DNA of 6,287 bases from an uncultured Collinsella sp. (GCA_900552395.1 URZJ01000110.1:1-6287), one strand, 5' to 3'; numbered from the stretch's first letter, positions 1 through 5,742 are shown. Numbers and translations: made by a program. The notes: generated by a model not told the origin, from the letters alone.

Positions 1-1
1 T

Positions 2-505
2 GGCACCGAGCTTGGTATTCAGGCTAAGAAGTACATGGACGCTGGCGAGCTCGTCCCCGACCAGCTCGTGATCGACCTTGTCAAGGAGCGCCTTGCCGCC
101 GATGACGCCCAGCAGGGCTTCATCCTCGACGGCTTCCCGCGCAACACCGCCCAGGCTGTGACGCTCGATTCCGAGCTCTCCGCCATGGGTCGCGAGATCG
201 ACTGCGCCCTTCTGGTCGACGTGGCCCCCGAGGTCATCATCGATCGTCTGTCTTCGCGTCGCACCTGCCGCGCCTGCGGTTACACCGGCACGGCTGCCGA
301 TGCTACCTGCCCCAAGTGCGCCGGCGAGATGTATCAGCGCGACGACGACAAGCCCGAGACCATCAAGAACCGTCTCGACGTCTACGAGAAGTCCACGAGC
401 CCGCTCGTCGACTACTATCGTGGCCAGGGTCTGCTCAAGTCGGTCAACGGTGACCAGGCTCGCGAGACCGTGTACGGGGATGTCAAAGAGGCTCTCGGTC
501 TATGA
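2..505 (+). CDS. adk: Adenylate kinase, 5'-truncated by window edge
   Basis: Adenylate kinase catalyses AMP + ATP to 2 ADP in the cytoplasm. Only the C-terminal 167 residues are visible. The frame is open from base 2, so roughly 40-45 N-terminal residues, including the P-loop, lie outside the window. Visible residues 43-48 are DGFPRN, the AMP-kinase signature. The LID domain (about 84-122) carries Cys89-x2-Cys92 and Cys103-x2-Cys106, the four-cysteine zinc-binding type seen in many Gram-positives and absent from short-LID enzymes. It is followed by QRDDDKPETIKNRL, which holds the conserved LID and core arginines. The stop TGA (503-505) overlaps the map start codon as ATGA, so the two genes are probably translationally coupled. 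Position between (presumed) secY upstream and map is the usual one. The internal ATG at 35 is not the start, because homology continues upstream of it. Confidence 0.97.
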   Translation, partial: GTELGIQAKKYMDAGELVPDQLVIDLVKERLAADDAQQGFILDGFPRNTAQAVTLDSELSAMGREIDCALLVDVAPEVIIDRLSSRRTCRACGYTGTAADATCPKCAGEMYQRDDDKPETIKNRLDVYEKSTSPLVDYYRGQGLLKSVNGDQARETVYGDVKEALGL

Positions 506-1290
506 TCAAGATTAAGTCTGCAACGCAAATCGAGCAGATGAAGAAGGCAGGAGCGCTATCTAAGATGGCGCTCCGCCACGTTGGAGCCATGGTGCGCCCC
601 GGCGTTTCGACCTTTGAGCTCGATCAGCTCGCGGAGCAGATTATCCGCATGCATGGCGGCATCCCGGCCTTTAAGGGTTACGGCGGGTTCCCGGGAACCA
701 TTTGCGCATCGATCAACGATGCCGTGGTCCACGGTATTCCCAACCCCGACATGATCCTGCGCGATGGCGATATCATTTCCATCGATACGGGAGCCGTTGT
801 CGACGGTTGGGTCGGCGATAACGCTTGGACGTTTTTCGTCGGCACCCCCACGCCCGAGGCCAAGGCCCTGTGCGAGGTTACGCGCGATTGCCTTAAGGCT
901 GCCATCGAGCAGGCTGTCCCCGGTAACCATATCGGGGACGTCGGTTATGCCGTTCAGTCCCTCGCCGAGTCTCACGGTTACGGCGTGCTTCGCGACTATG
1001 TGGGCCATGGCATTGGCCGCGTGATGCACGAGGACCCCAACGTTCCTAACTATGGAAAGAAGGGGAGGGGCGTTCGCCTCCAGGCCGGCATGGTCATTGC
1101 CATCGAGCCGATGGTTACGATGGGTTCCAACCATGTGAGCACGGGCTCCGACGGTTGGATTGTTACGACCAACGACCACCTGCCCGCCGCGCACTACGAG
1201 AACACCGTCGCCATTACCAATGACGGTCCGGTGATTCTCACCACGGATGCCCAGGGTGCTTGGTGTTCCTTGCAGGGCGGTGAAATGTAG
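502..1290 (+). CDS. map: Type I methionine aminopeptidase
   Basis: This enzyme removes the initiator Met from nascent proteins with a small second residue. It is a 262-residue protein with the complete pita-bread metallopeptidase set: His77 (in VVHGIPN), metal ligands Asp95 (SIDTG), Asp106 (VGDNAWTF), His169 (YVGHGIGR), Glu202 (AIEPM) and Glu233 (HYENTVAI), plus His176 (MHEDPNVPNYG). Spacing matches E. coli Map, whose ligands are D97, D108, H171, E204 and E235. There is no N-terminal zinc-finger or SH3-binding extension, so it is the short bacterial form. The start ATG at 502 overlaps the adk stop, and the protein begins MIKIKSATQIEQMKKAG as expected of the family. The residue after Asp106 is Asn rather than the commoner Thr or Ala. 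S13, S11 and S4, encoded downstream, all start Met-Ala and are plausible substrates. Confidence 0.98.
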   Translation: MIKIKSATQIEQMKKAGALSKMALRHVGAMVRPGVSTFELDQLAEQIIRMHGGIPAFKGYGGFPGTICASINDAVVHGIPNPDMILRDGDIISIDTGAVVDGWVGDNAWTFFVGTPTPEAKALCEVTRDCLKAAIEQAVPGNHIGDVGYAVQSLAESHGYGVLRDYVGHGIGRVMHEDPNVPNYGKKGRGVRLQAGMVIAIEPMVTMGSNHVSTGSDGWIVTTNDHLPAAHYENTVAITNDGPVILTTDAQGAWCSLQGGEM

Positions 1291-1314
1291 GGCTTGCGTC
1301 AAATGCACGCCTTA

Positions 1315-1327
1315 ACATTTCAAATGT
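1315..1327. repeat. Short perfect palindrome after map
   Basis: ACATTT-C-AAATGT is a perfect 6-bp inverted repeat around a single base, 25 bases after the map stop. As RNA it cannot close a loop of one base without opening pairs, and no T-run follows, so it is not an intrinsic terminator. It could be a small operator-like site or chance. Confidence 0.3.
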
Positions 1328-1343
1328 AACAAGTTCCGCTTAG

Positions 1344-1372
1344 TTGTGGAGCCATTACGAAGATACTACGAT
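1344..1372 (+). promoter_or_regulatory. Candidate promoter upstream of infA
   Basis: TTGTGG (1344-1349) and TACGAT (1367-1372) are separated by 17 bases and match the sigma-70-type consensus at 3/6 and 4/6 positions. TAnnnT-type -10 boxes are common in high-GC Gram-positives. The predicted start would be near 1379, about 55 bases before the infA start codon. A second -10-like hexamer, TAGAAT, sits at 1389-1394 without a good -35. The call is weak; the support is the long gap and the fact that infA is often transcribed separately. Confidence 0.3.
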
Positions 1373-1391
1373 ACGTGCATGCGTATTGTAG
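1366..1391. repeat. 10-bp inverted repeat in the infA leader
   Basis: CTACGATACG (1366-1375) is complementary to CGTATTGTAG (1382-1391) across ten pairs, one of them G-T, with a six-base loop TGCATG. No T-tract follows, so it does not look like an intrinsic terminator. It overlaps both -10-like hexamers in this gap, so it could act as a DNA operator or as a stem in the infA 5' untranslated RNA. Confidence 0.55.
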
Positions 1392-1433
1392 AATACTCAA
1401 TCGCTGTCGTTTTCTAGAGAAAGATGATTGCTT

Positions 1434-1652
1434 GTGAAGAAGGAAGACGCAATTGAGCTCGAGGGTACGGTAAAGGAACCGTTGCCCAATGCCATGTTTA
1501 AGGTCGAGCTCGAGAACGGTCATTCGGTTCTGTGCAACATTTCTGGCAAGATCCGAATGAATTACATCCGTATTCTCCCCGGTGACAGGGTTGTCGTGGA
1601 GCTTTCCCCGTACGACCTGACCCGCGGCCGCATCACCTATCGCTACAAATAG
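1434..1652 (+). CDS. infA: Translation initiation factor IF-1
   Basis: IF-1 binds the 30S A site and helps IF-2 and IF-3 select the initiator tRNA. It is a single S1-like OB-fold. From the GTG at 1434 the product is 72 residues, exactly the usual bacterial length, starting MKKEDAIELEG like E. coli MAKEDNIE. Family hallmarks are LPNAMFKVELENGH (17-30), ISGKIRMNYIRILPGD (36-51) and the C-terminal VELSPYDLTRGRITYRYK. An in-frame TTG at 1428 would add two residues (74 aa). I prefer GTG because of the length match and because the purine-rich AGAGAAAG (1416-1423) is ten bases before it but only four before the TTG. No in-frame ATG is available. Cys34-Asn35 replaces the Ala-His found in E. coli. The gene is flanked by gaps of 143 and 150 bases, unlike the tightly packed genes that follow. 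Confidence 0.96.
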   Translation: MKKEDAIELEGTVKEPLPNAMFKVELENGHSVLCNISGKIRMNYIRILPGDRVVVELSPYDLTRGRITYRYK

Positions 1653-1677
1653 CGGCACGCATACACGCACTCCATTT

Positions 1678-1753
1678 CCGGCTGCAGGCTTAGCTCAACC
1701 TACGGTCGGATTGTGTGTGAAGACCAGCCATAGTTTTAAACGCCTGCGGCTGG
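1678..1753 (+). promoter_or_regulatory. Candidate structured RNA leader before rpmJ
   Basis: Bases 1678-1689 pair with 1742-1753 over 12 pairs (two of them G-U), enclosing 52 bases. The competing hairpin CCAGCC (1724-1729) with GGCTGG (1748-1753) uses the same 3' arm, so the two folds exclude each other. A small GGTC/GACC stem (1704-1707, 1722-1725) also lies inside. The location, 50 bases before the rpmJ start in an otherwise compact ribosomal operon, suits a ribosomal-protein autoregulatory leader. In E. coli, S4 controls the alpha operon from just upstream of rpsM. No known leader motif is recognised, so the function is inference. Confidence 0.35.
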
Positions 1754-1802
1754 GCGAGTAGATAGTAGGGAAGTAGTTTGAGCGCTACCGAAAGGAAGAA
1801 CG

Positions 1803-1916
1803 ATGAAGGTACGTCCTTCGGTCAAGAAGATGTGCGATAAGTGCAAAATCATTAGGCGCCATGGCAAGGTCCTCGTCATTTGCGAGAACCCCCGTCATAA
1901 GCAGCGTCAGGGTTAA
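1803..1916 (+). CDS. rpmJ: 50S ribosomal protein L36 (bL36)
   Basis: This is the smallest bacterial ribosomal protein, on the 50S subunit near the factor-binding side. It encodes 37 residues, the standard length: MKVRPSVKKMCDKC and so on, ending HKQRQG. It is the zinc-ribbon (C+) form, with Cys11-x2-Cys14, Cys27 and His32 in canonical spacing, so the cell does not rely here on the cysteine-free zinc-starvation paralogue. ATG at 1803 follows a good Shine-Dalgarno, AAAGGAAG (1791-1798). It is followed after 14 bases by rpsM, the typical infA-rpmJ-rpsM order. Confidence 0.98.
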   Translation: MKVRPSVKKMCDKCKIIRRHGKVLVICENPRHKQRQG

Positions 1917-1925
1917 GAGAGGAGA
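1917..1925 (+). promoter_or_regulatory. Shine-Dalgarno fixing the TTG start of rpsM
   Basis: AGAGGAGGAGA-like purine stretch at 1917-1925 (core GGAG at 1921-1924) starts directly after the rpmJ stop and lies six bases before TTG at 1931. No in-frame ATG or GTG lies between the rpmJ stop and the conserved N-terminus, so this site supports the TTG start. Confidence 0.75.
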
Positions 1926-1930
1926 CTACG

Positions 1931-2305
1931 TTGGCCCGTATTAATGGTGTCGACCTCCCGCGTGAGAAGCGCGTTGAGATCGGTCTGACCTACATTTACG
2001 GCATCGGCCGCACCACTGCGACGAAGATCTGCGTCGAGTGCAACGTTAACGTGGATACGCGCGTTAAGGACCTCACCGAGGATGAGGTTAACGCCATCCG
2101 CGATTATATCGATAAGAACCAGATCATGGTTGAGGGTGACCTCCGCCGTGAGCGCAACCAGAACGTCAAGCGCCTTATGGACATCGGCTGCAACCGCGGC
2201 CTTCGTCACCGCAAGGGCCTCCCGGTCCGCGGCCAGCGCACCCACACTAACGCTCGTACCCGCAAGGGCCCGAAGCGTCAGATCGGTGCTAAGAAGAAGA
2301 AATAA
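1931..2305 (+). CDS. rpsM: 30S ribosomal protein S13 (uS13)
   Basis: S13 sits in the head of the 30S subunit, contacts 16S rRNA, S19 and P-site tRNA, and forms bridges to the 50S subunit. The 124-residue product has the family N-terminus MARINGVDLPREKRVEIGLTYIYGIGR and the strong signature RGLRHRKGLPVRGQRTHTNART at about 89-110. It ends in the expected basic tail (KRQIGAKKKK) that reaches toward the P-site tRNA. Initiation is at TTG, which is uncommon for a highly expressed ribosomal gene but supported by the upstream Shine-Dalgarno and by the alignment of residue 2 (Ala, exposed after Met removal). The stop codon overlaps the AAGGAG (2304-2309) that serves rpsK, so the two are closely linked in translation. 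Confidence 0.98.
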   Translation: MARINGVDLPREKRVEIGLTYIYGIGRTTATKICVECNVNVDTRVKDLTEDEVNAIRDYIDKNQIMVEGDLRRERNQNVKRLMDIGCNRGLRHRKGLPVRGQRTHTNARTRKGPKRQIGAKKKK

Positions 2306-2319
2306 GGAGCGCTAGATAG

Positions 2320-2724
2320 ATGGCTACTGCTAAGAAGAACGTTCGCGCTGCCCGTCTGAAGCGCGCGGACCGTAAGAACATTTCCGTGGGCCAGGCTCAC
2401 ATTCGTTCTACGTTCAACAACACGATCGTTTCGATCACCGATCCCCAGGGCAACGTCATTTCCTGGAAGTCGGCTGGCCAGGTGGGCTTCAAGGGCTCCC
2501 GTAAGTCCACGCCGTTCGCTGCCCAGATGGCTGCCGAGGCTGCTGCCAAGCAGGCCATGGAGCACGGTATGAAGAAGGTTTCCGTCTTCGTCAAGGGCCC
2601 CGGCTCCGGTCGTGAGACCGCCATCCGCTCCCTCCAGGCTGCTGGCCTCGAGGTCTCGAGCATCCAGGACAAGACCCCCATCCCGCACAACGGCTGCCGC
2701 CCCAAGAAGCGTCGCCGCGTGTAA
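2320..2724 (+). CDS. rpsK: 30S ribosomal protein S11 (uS11)
   Basis: S11 forms part of the 30S platform near the E site and the mRNA exit path, contacting 16S rRNA with S6/S18 and S7. The 134-residue sequence is close to the usual 129. It contains AHIRSTFNNTIVSITD (26-41), the KSTPFAAQMAAE helix (62-73), VKGPGSGRETAIRSLQ (91-106) and the family signature DKTPIPHNGCRPKKRRRV at the C-terminus. That segment includes the Asn-Gly pair known to form isoaspartate in E. coli S11. The N-terminal 20 residues are a lysine/arginine-rich extension typical of Gram-positive S11. ATG at 2320 is ten bases after AAGGAG (2304-2309), and rpsD follows after 19 bases. Confidence 0.98.
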   Translation: MATAKKNVRAARLKRADRKNISVGQAHIRSTFNNTIVSITDPQGNVISWKSAGQVGFKGSRKSTPFAAQMAAEAAAKQAMEHGMKKVSVFVKGPGSGRETAIRSLQAAGLEVSSIQDKTPIPHNGCRPKKRRRV

Positions 2725-2743
2725 CTGAAAGGATCGTATCAAT

Positions 2744-3340
2744 ATGGCAATCGACAGGACTCCTGTTCTTAAGCGCTGCCGTCAGCTCGGGATCGATCCC
2801 GCTGAGCTCGGTTACAGCAGCAAGAAGGAATCTATCCGTCAGCCCAAGCGCCGTCGCAAGGAATCTGAGTACGGCATGCAGCTGCGCGAGAAGCAGAAGG
2901 TCAAGTTCATCTATGGCGTTCTGGAGAAGCAGTTCCACGGCTACTTCAACAAGGCCCGCAAGATGAACGGCGTCACCGGTGAGAACCTCATGATCATCCT
3001 TGAGTCTCGCCTCGACAACGTCGTCTTCCGTCTTGGCTTCGCCCGCACCCGCAAAGAGGCTCGTCAGTCCGTCCGTCACGGTCACTTCACCGTGAACGGC
3101 AAGCGCGTGGACATCCCGTCCTACCGCGTTAAGGCCGGCGACGTCGTCGCTGTCGGCGAGAAGTTCCGTGACCTCCTCCCCATCAAGGAGGCTCTGATTT
3201 CCTCCGAGCGCTTTGAGGTCCCTGGCTGGCTCGAGGTCGATATCGAGAAGCTGTCTGGTAACGTGCTCGCTCTGCCGACGCGTGAGCAGATCAGCGGTGA
3301 TATCAACGAGCAGCTCATCGTCGAGCTCTACTCTAAGTAG
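2744..3340 (+). CDS. rpsD: 30S ribosomal protein S4 (uS4), zinc-free form
   Basis: S4 is a primary 16S rRNA-binding protein that nucleates 30S body assembly and, with S5, influences decoding accuracy; in several bacteria it also represses its own operon. The 198-residue product has the SEYGMQLREKQKVKFIYGVLEKQF block (41-64) and the S4 RNA-binding domain at about 88-150 (SRLDNVVFRLGFARTRKEAR, then HGHFTVNGKR and IPSYRVKAGD). The N-terminal segment lacks the four-cysteine zinc site of the C+ form; only Cys12 is present. It also departs from the common MARY-type start, reading MAIDRTPVLKRCRQLGIDP. A clear AAAGGA (2728-2733) precedes ATG 2744. Because rpoA and rplQ follow, S4 repression could also affect RNA polymerase alpha, but no binding site is proven here. 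Confidence 0.98.
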   Translation: MAIDRTPVLKRCRQLGIDPAELGYSSKKESIRQPKRRRKESEYGMQLREKQKVKFIYGVLEKQFHGYFNKARKMNGVTGENLMIILESRLDNVVFRLGFARTRKEARQSVRHGHFTVNGKRVDIPSYRVKAGDVVAVGEKFRDLLPIKEALISSERFEVPGWLEVDIEKLSGNVLALPTREQISGDINEQLIVELYSK

Positions 3341-3372
3341 TCCATCCGGGCTGCTGAGGCTGGAGGTAATAC

Positions 3373-4314
3373 ATGTCAGAATTCATTAGGCCTCAGGTTC
3401 AGGTCGAAGAGATCAACGAGACGTCTGCTCGTGTCTCCGTCGAGCCGCTCGAGCGTGGCTACGGCGATACGCTGGGTAACTCCCTTCGTCGCGTACTTCT
3501 GTCCTCGCTCGAGGGTGCCGCCGTCGAGGCTATTCAGATCGATGGTGCACAGCACGAGTTCATGACCATCCCTAACATGGTCGAGGATGTCACCGACATC
3601 GTCCTGAATGTCAAGGGTCTTGTCTTCAGGGCTCTCGGCACGACCGACGAGGCGACCGCCACCATCTCGGTTGACGGCCCCTGCGAGGTCACCGGTGCGG
3701 ACTTCTTTATTCCGTCCGAGTTTGAGCTGGTCAACCCCGAGCAGCACATCGCTACGCTCACCGAGGGTGGCCATCTCACCATGAGCATGCGCATCGGCTA
3801 TGGCCGCGGCTATGTCTCTGGCGAAGCTAACAAGCGCGACAACGATCCCATCGGTGTGATCCACGTCGACTCGCTGTACTCGCCGGTGTCCCGTTGCGCC
3901 AAGCTCGTTGAGGCTTGCCGTGTCGGTCAGCACACCGACTACGACCGCCTTGTCCTCGAGATCGAGACCAACGGCTCCATCGCTCCGCGCGACGCCGTGG
4001 TCCAGGCTGCCAATATCATCAACCAGCATATGGCTGCCTTTATGAACCTTGCCGAGACCCCCGAGGTCGAGGAGGAGGCTTCGATCTTCGCTCCCGAGGT
4101 CACCAACGACAACGCCGAGCTGGACAAGCAGATCGAGGATCTGGACCTTTCCGTCCGTTCCTACAACTGCCTTAAGCGCGCCAGCATTCACTCGGTCCGT
4201 CAACTCGTTGAGTTCTCGGAGAACGATCTGCTCAACATCCGTAACTTCGGTGTTAAGTCGATCGAGGAAGTGAAGGACAAGCTTGAGTCCATGGGCCTGA
4301 GCCTGAAGGCTTAA
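3373..4314 (+). CDS. rpoA: DNA-directed RNA polymerase subunit alpha
   Basis: Alpha dimerises to start RNA polymerase assembly, and its C-terminal domain binds UP-element DNA and activators. The product is 313 residues. The N-terminal domain (about 1-228) shows the dimerisation helix region YGDTLGNSLRRVLLSSLEG (30-48) and the beta/beta'-contact segments. An acidic linker (about 229-250, PEVEEEASIFAPEV) leads to the C-terminal domain (about 251-313). DNA-contacting residues equivalent to E. coli R265, N268, G296, K298, S299 and E302 are all present as Arg262, Asn265, Gly293, Lys295, Ser296 and Glu299. UP-element recognition is therefore expected to be intact. A very strong GGAGGT (3362-3367) is five bases before ATG 3373. 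The gene lies between rpsD and rplQ, as in most bacteria. Confidence 0.99.
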   Translation: MSEFIRPQVQVEEINETSARVSVEPLERGYGDTLGNSLRRVLLSSLEGAAVEAIQIDGAQHEFMTIPNMVEDVTDIVLNVKGLVFRALGTTDEATATISVDGPCEVTGADFFIPSEFELVNPEQHIATLTEGGHLTMSMRIGYGRGYVSGEANKRDNDPIGVIHVDSLYSPVSRCAKLVEACRVGQHTDYDRLVLEIETNGSIAPRDAVVQAANIINQHMAAFMNLAETPEVEEEASIFAPEVTNDNAELDKQIEDLDLSVRSYNCLKRASIHSVRQLVEFSENDLLNIRNFGVKSIEEVKDKLESMGLSLKA

Positions 4315-4344
4315 TGCTTCGCATATTTGAGGAGAAACTAGACC

Positions 4345-4812
4345 ATGCGTCACAACGTTAAGAAGGGCCTGAAGCTCGGCACCGATGCGAGCCACACCAA
4401 GGCCATGAAGAAGAGCCTTGCTAAGGCCCTCTTCGAGAACGACCGCATCAAGACCACCGAGACCCGTGCTAAGGCGCTGCGTTCGGTCGTCGACCCGATC
4501 ATCACTTGGGCCAAGAAGGGCGACCTGCACTCTCGTCGTCTGGCTATCGCCAAGCTCGGCGATAAGCAGCTCGTTGCCGAGATTTTCGACAAGGCTGCTC
4601 AGGGCATGTGGCAGGACCGCAACGGCGGTTACACCCGCATCATGAAGCTCGGTAACCGTAAGGGCGACAACGCTCCCATCGTTATCATGGAGCTCGTCAC
4701 CGAGCCTTGCACGCCTAAGGCCAAGAAGGCTGCTCCGGCCCCCAAGAAGGCCGCTGCTCCCAAGAAGGTCGAGGCTGTCGAGGAGACCGCTGCCGAGGAG
4801 AGCGCTGAGTAG
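4345..4812 (+). CDS. rplQ: 50S ribosomal protein L17 (bL17) with charged C-terminal tail
   Basis: L17 lies on the 50S solvent side near the peptide exit tunnel and binds 23S rRNA. Residues 1-118 are the conserved domain: MRHNVKKGLKLGTDASHTKAM, ENDRIKTTETRAKALR (31-46), AKKGDLHSRRLAIAKL (56-71) and DRNGGYTRIMKLGNRKGDNAP (91-111), ending MELV. Residues 119-155 form an extra tail, first Lys/Ala/Pro-rich (PKAKKAAPAPKKAAAPKK), then acidic (VEAVEETAAEESAE). This makes the protein longer than the roughly 120-127 residues common in the family. Such tails occur in actinobacterial L17 and are probably disordered. ATG 4345 has GAGGAG at 4329-4334. It is the last gene before the terminator at 4839 and so closes the operon. 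Confidence 0.98.
   Translation: MRHNVKKGLKLGTDASHTKAMKKSLAKALFENDRIKTTETRAKALRSVVDPIITWAKKGDLHSRRLAIAKLGDKQLVAEIFDKAAQGMWQDRNGGYTRIMKLGNRKGDNAPIVIMELVTEPCTPKAKKAAPAPKKAAAPKKVEAVEETAAEESAE
4720..4768 (+). repeat. Degenerate AAGAAGG repeats in the rplQ tail
   Basis: The core CCAAGAAGG occurs three times, with AAGAAGG starting at 4723, 4744 and 4762 (21- and 18-base spacing, in frame). It encodes three Lys-Lys units spaced by Ala/Pro. This looks like a low-complexity tail that can grow or shrink by slippage. Confidence 0.6.
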
Positions 4813-4837
4813 ACATTCCGTCTGCATAGGCTATATT
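4810..4837 (+). promoter_or_regulatory. Candidate truA promoter overlapping the rplQ stop
   Basis: TAGACA (4810-4815, 5/6 to TTGACA) and TATATT (4832-4837, 5/6 to TATAAT) are 16 bases apart. The -35 box overlaps the rplQ stop codon TAG. The predicted start, near 4844, falls inside the 5' arm of the terminator stem, so transcripts from this site would lack half of that arm and could pass into truA. The match is good by eye but unproven. Confidence 0.45.
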
Positions 4838-4838
4838 C

Positions 4839-4869
4839 GAGGGGTACGTTCGCGTACCCCTCTTTTTTT
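4839..4869 (+). terminator. Intrinsic terminator after rplQ
   Basis: GAGGGGTACG (4839-4848) and CGTACCCCTC (4853-4862) form a perfect 10-bp GC-rich stem with a TTCG loop, followed immediately by seven T residues (4863-4869). This is a textbook rho-independent terminator and ends the ribosomal-protein/rpoA operon. I saw no terminator with a stem and T-run between adk and here. Confidence 0.95.
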
Positions 4870-4894
4870 GTCGCGATACCGTTGCTTGTTTGTT

Positions 4895-4899
4895 GGGAG
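4895..4899 (+). promoter_or_regulatory. Shine-Dalgarno fixing the truA start
   Basis: GGGAG lies five bases before ATG 4905. It falls inside the coding stretch that would result if the in-frame TTG at 4890 were used, which favours the ATG. Confidence 0.75.
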
Positions 4900-4904
4900 C
4901 GTCC

Positions 4905-5729
4905 ATGACTGCGCCGTCTGATTTCAATTCGATTTCCGAGCTTGACGCCACACTCGTATTTCGCGTGGCCTATGATGGCTCGTCGTATAGCGGATTTGCC
5001 GAGCAGCCGGGACAGACGACGGTTGCGGGTGAGCTACGTCGAGCCATCGAGACGCTGCTTCGCCGCCCGATCGATCTGACGTGTGCGGGGCGTACCGATG
5101 CCGGCGTGCATGCCGTGGCTCAGTACATCAGCGTGCCCGTAACGGACGCTGAGCTCGCTTGTACGCGCCGTAGGTGGCTGCGGGCCATGGATGCCCTGCT
5201 ACCCAAAGATATCGCCATAAACGAGGTCTACAAGGCCCGTAAAGGCTTTTCTGCGCGTTTTGACGCGCGTTCACGTACGTATACGTACCGTATTGCCGAT
5301 CGAGATGCGCGCCCCGTGCTGTCCCGCGGTGCCGTGTGGTGGCATCGCTATCCCTTGGATGTTGAGGCGATGTCTGCTGCCTGCCCCGCGCTGCTGGGCG
5401 AGCAGGACTTTAAAAGCTTTTGCAAGGTTGCCTCGGCCGTTGGCAAGCCCACGCATCGCTGCGTGATGCGTGCCGAATTTGGCCATGAGGTTGCGTTTGG
5501 CGAGGACATCCTGACGTTCACCATCGAGGGCAATGCGTTTCTGCATTCGATGGTCCGTACGATCGTGGGCACGCTTGTCGAGATTGGCATGCATCGCCGT
5601 GAACCCGAGTGGATGCGCGAGGTTATCGATGCTTGCGACCGTACCGCTGCGGGCCCCACGGCTCCTGCCTGCGGCCTTACGTTTATGGGCGTGGATTACG
5701 ATCCCGCCGAGCTTGTCGTGCTCGACTAG
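4905..5729 (+). CDS. truA: tRNA pseudouridine(38-40) synthase TruA
   Basis: TruA isomerises uridines 38, 39 and 40 in the anticodon arm of many tRNAs. The product is 274 residues from ATG 4905; an in-frame TTG at 4890 would add five residues but has no better ribosome-binding site. Landmarks are VAYDGSSYSGFAEQPGQTTV (21-40), the catalytic motif CAGRTDAGVHA with nucleophile Asp65 (E. coli Asp60), FSARFDARSRTYTYRI (115-130) with the conserved aromatic residues, DFKSFCK (168-174) and FLHSMVRTIVGTLVEIG (212-228). The first 12-15 residues (MTAPSDFNSISELD) form a short extension with no recognised function. truA next to rplQ is a frequent arrangement, but here a strong terminator separates them, so truA probably needs read-through or its own promoter. 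Confidence 0.97.
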   Translation: MTAPSDFNSISELDATLVFRVAYDGSSYSGFAEQPGQTTVAGELRRAIETLLRRPIDLTCAGRTDAGVHAVAQYISVPVTDAELACTRRRWLRAMDALLPKDIAINEVYKARKGFSARFDARSRTYTYRIADRDARPVLSRGAVWWHRYPLDVEAMSAACPALLGEQDFKSFCKVASAVGKPTHRCVMRAEFGHEVAFGEDILTFTIEGNAFLHSMVRTIVGTLVEIGMHRREPEWMREVIDACDRTAAGPTAPACGLTFMGVDYDPAELVVLD

Positions 5730-5742
5730 GGGAGGGCTCGAC

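Noticed and set aside
556..1308. 250-codon minus-strand open frame opposite map
   Set aside because: It lies entirely across a gene with all catalytic residues intact, and its product looks like an antisense artefact of GC-rich codons.
1428..1430. TTG as infA start
   Set aside because: It would add two residues to a family with fixed 72-residue length and sits too close to the purine-rich ribosome-binding stretch; GTG 1434 fits better, though TTG is not excluded.
1291..1433. Terminator between map and infA
   Set aside because: The stems here are not followed by a T-run, so transcription probably continues.
3376..4827. Long open frame (483 codons) on the minus strand opposite rpoA and rplQ
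   Set aside because: It mirrors the biased codon use of two certain genes, its Leu/Asp/Val-rich product has no recognisable family, and it has no ribosome-binding site evidence.
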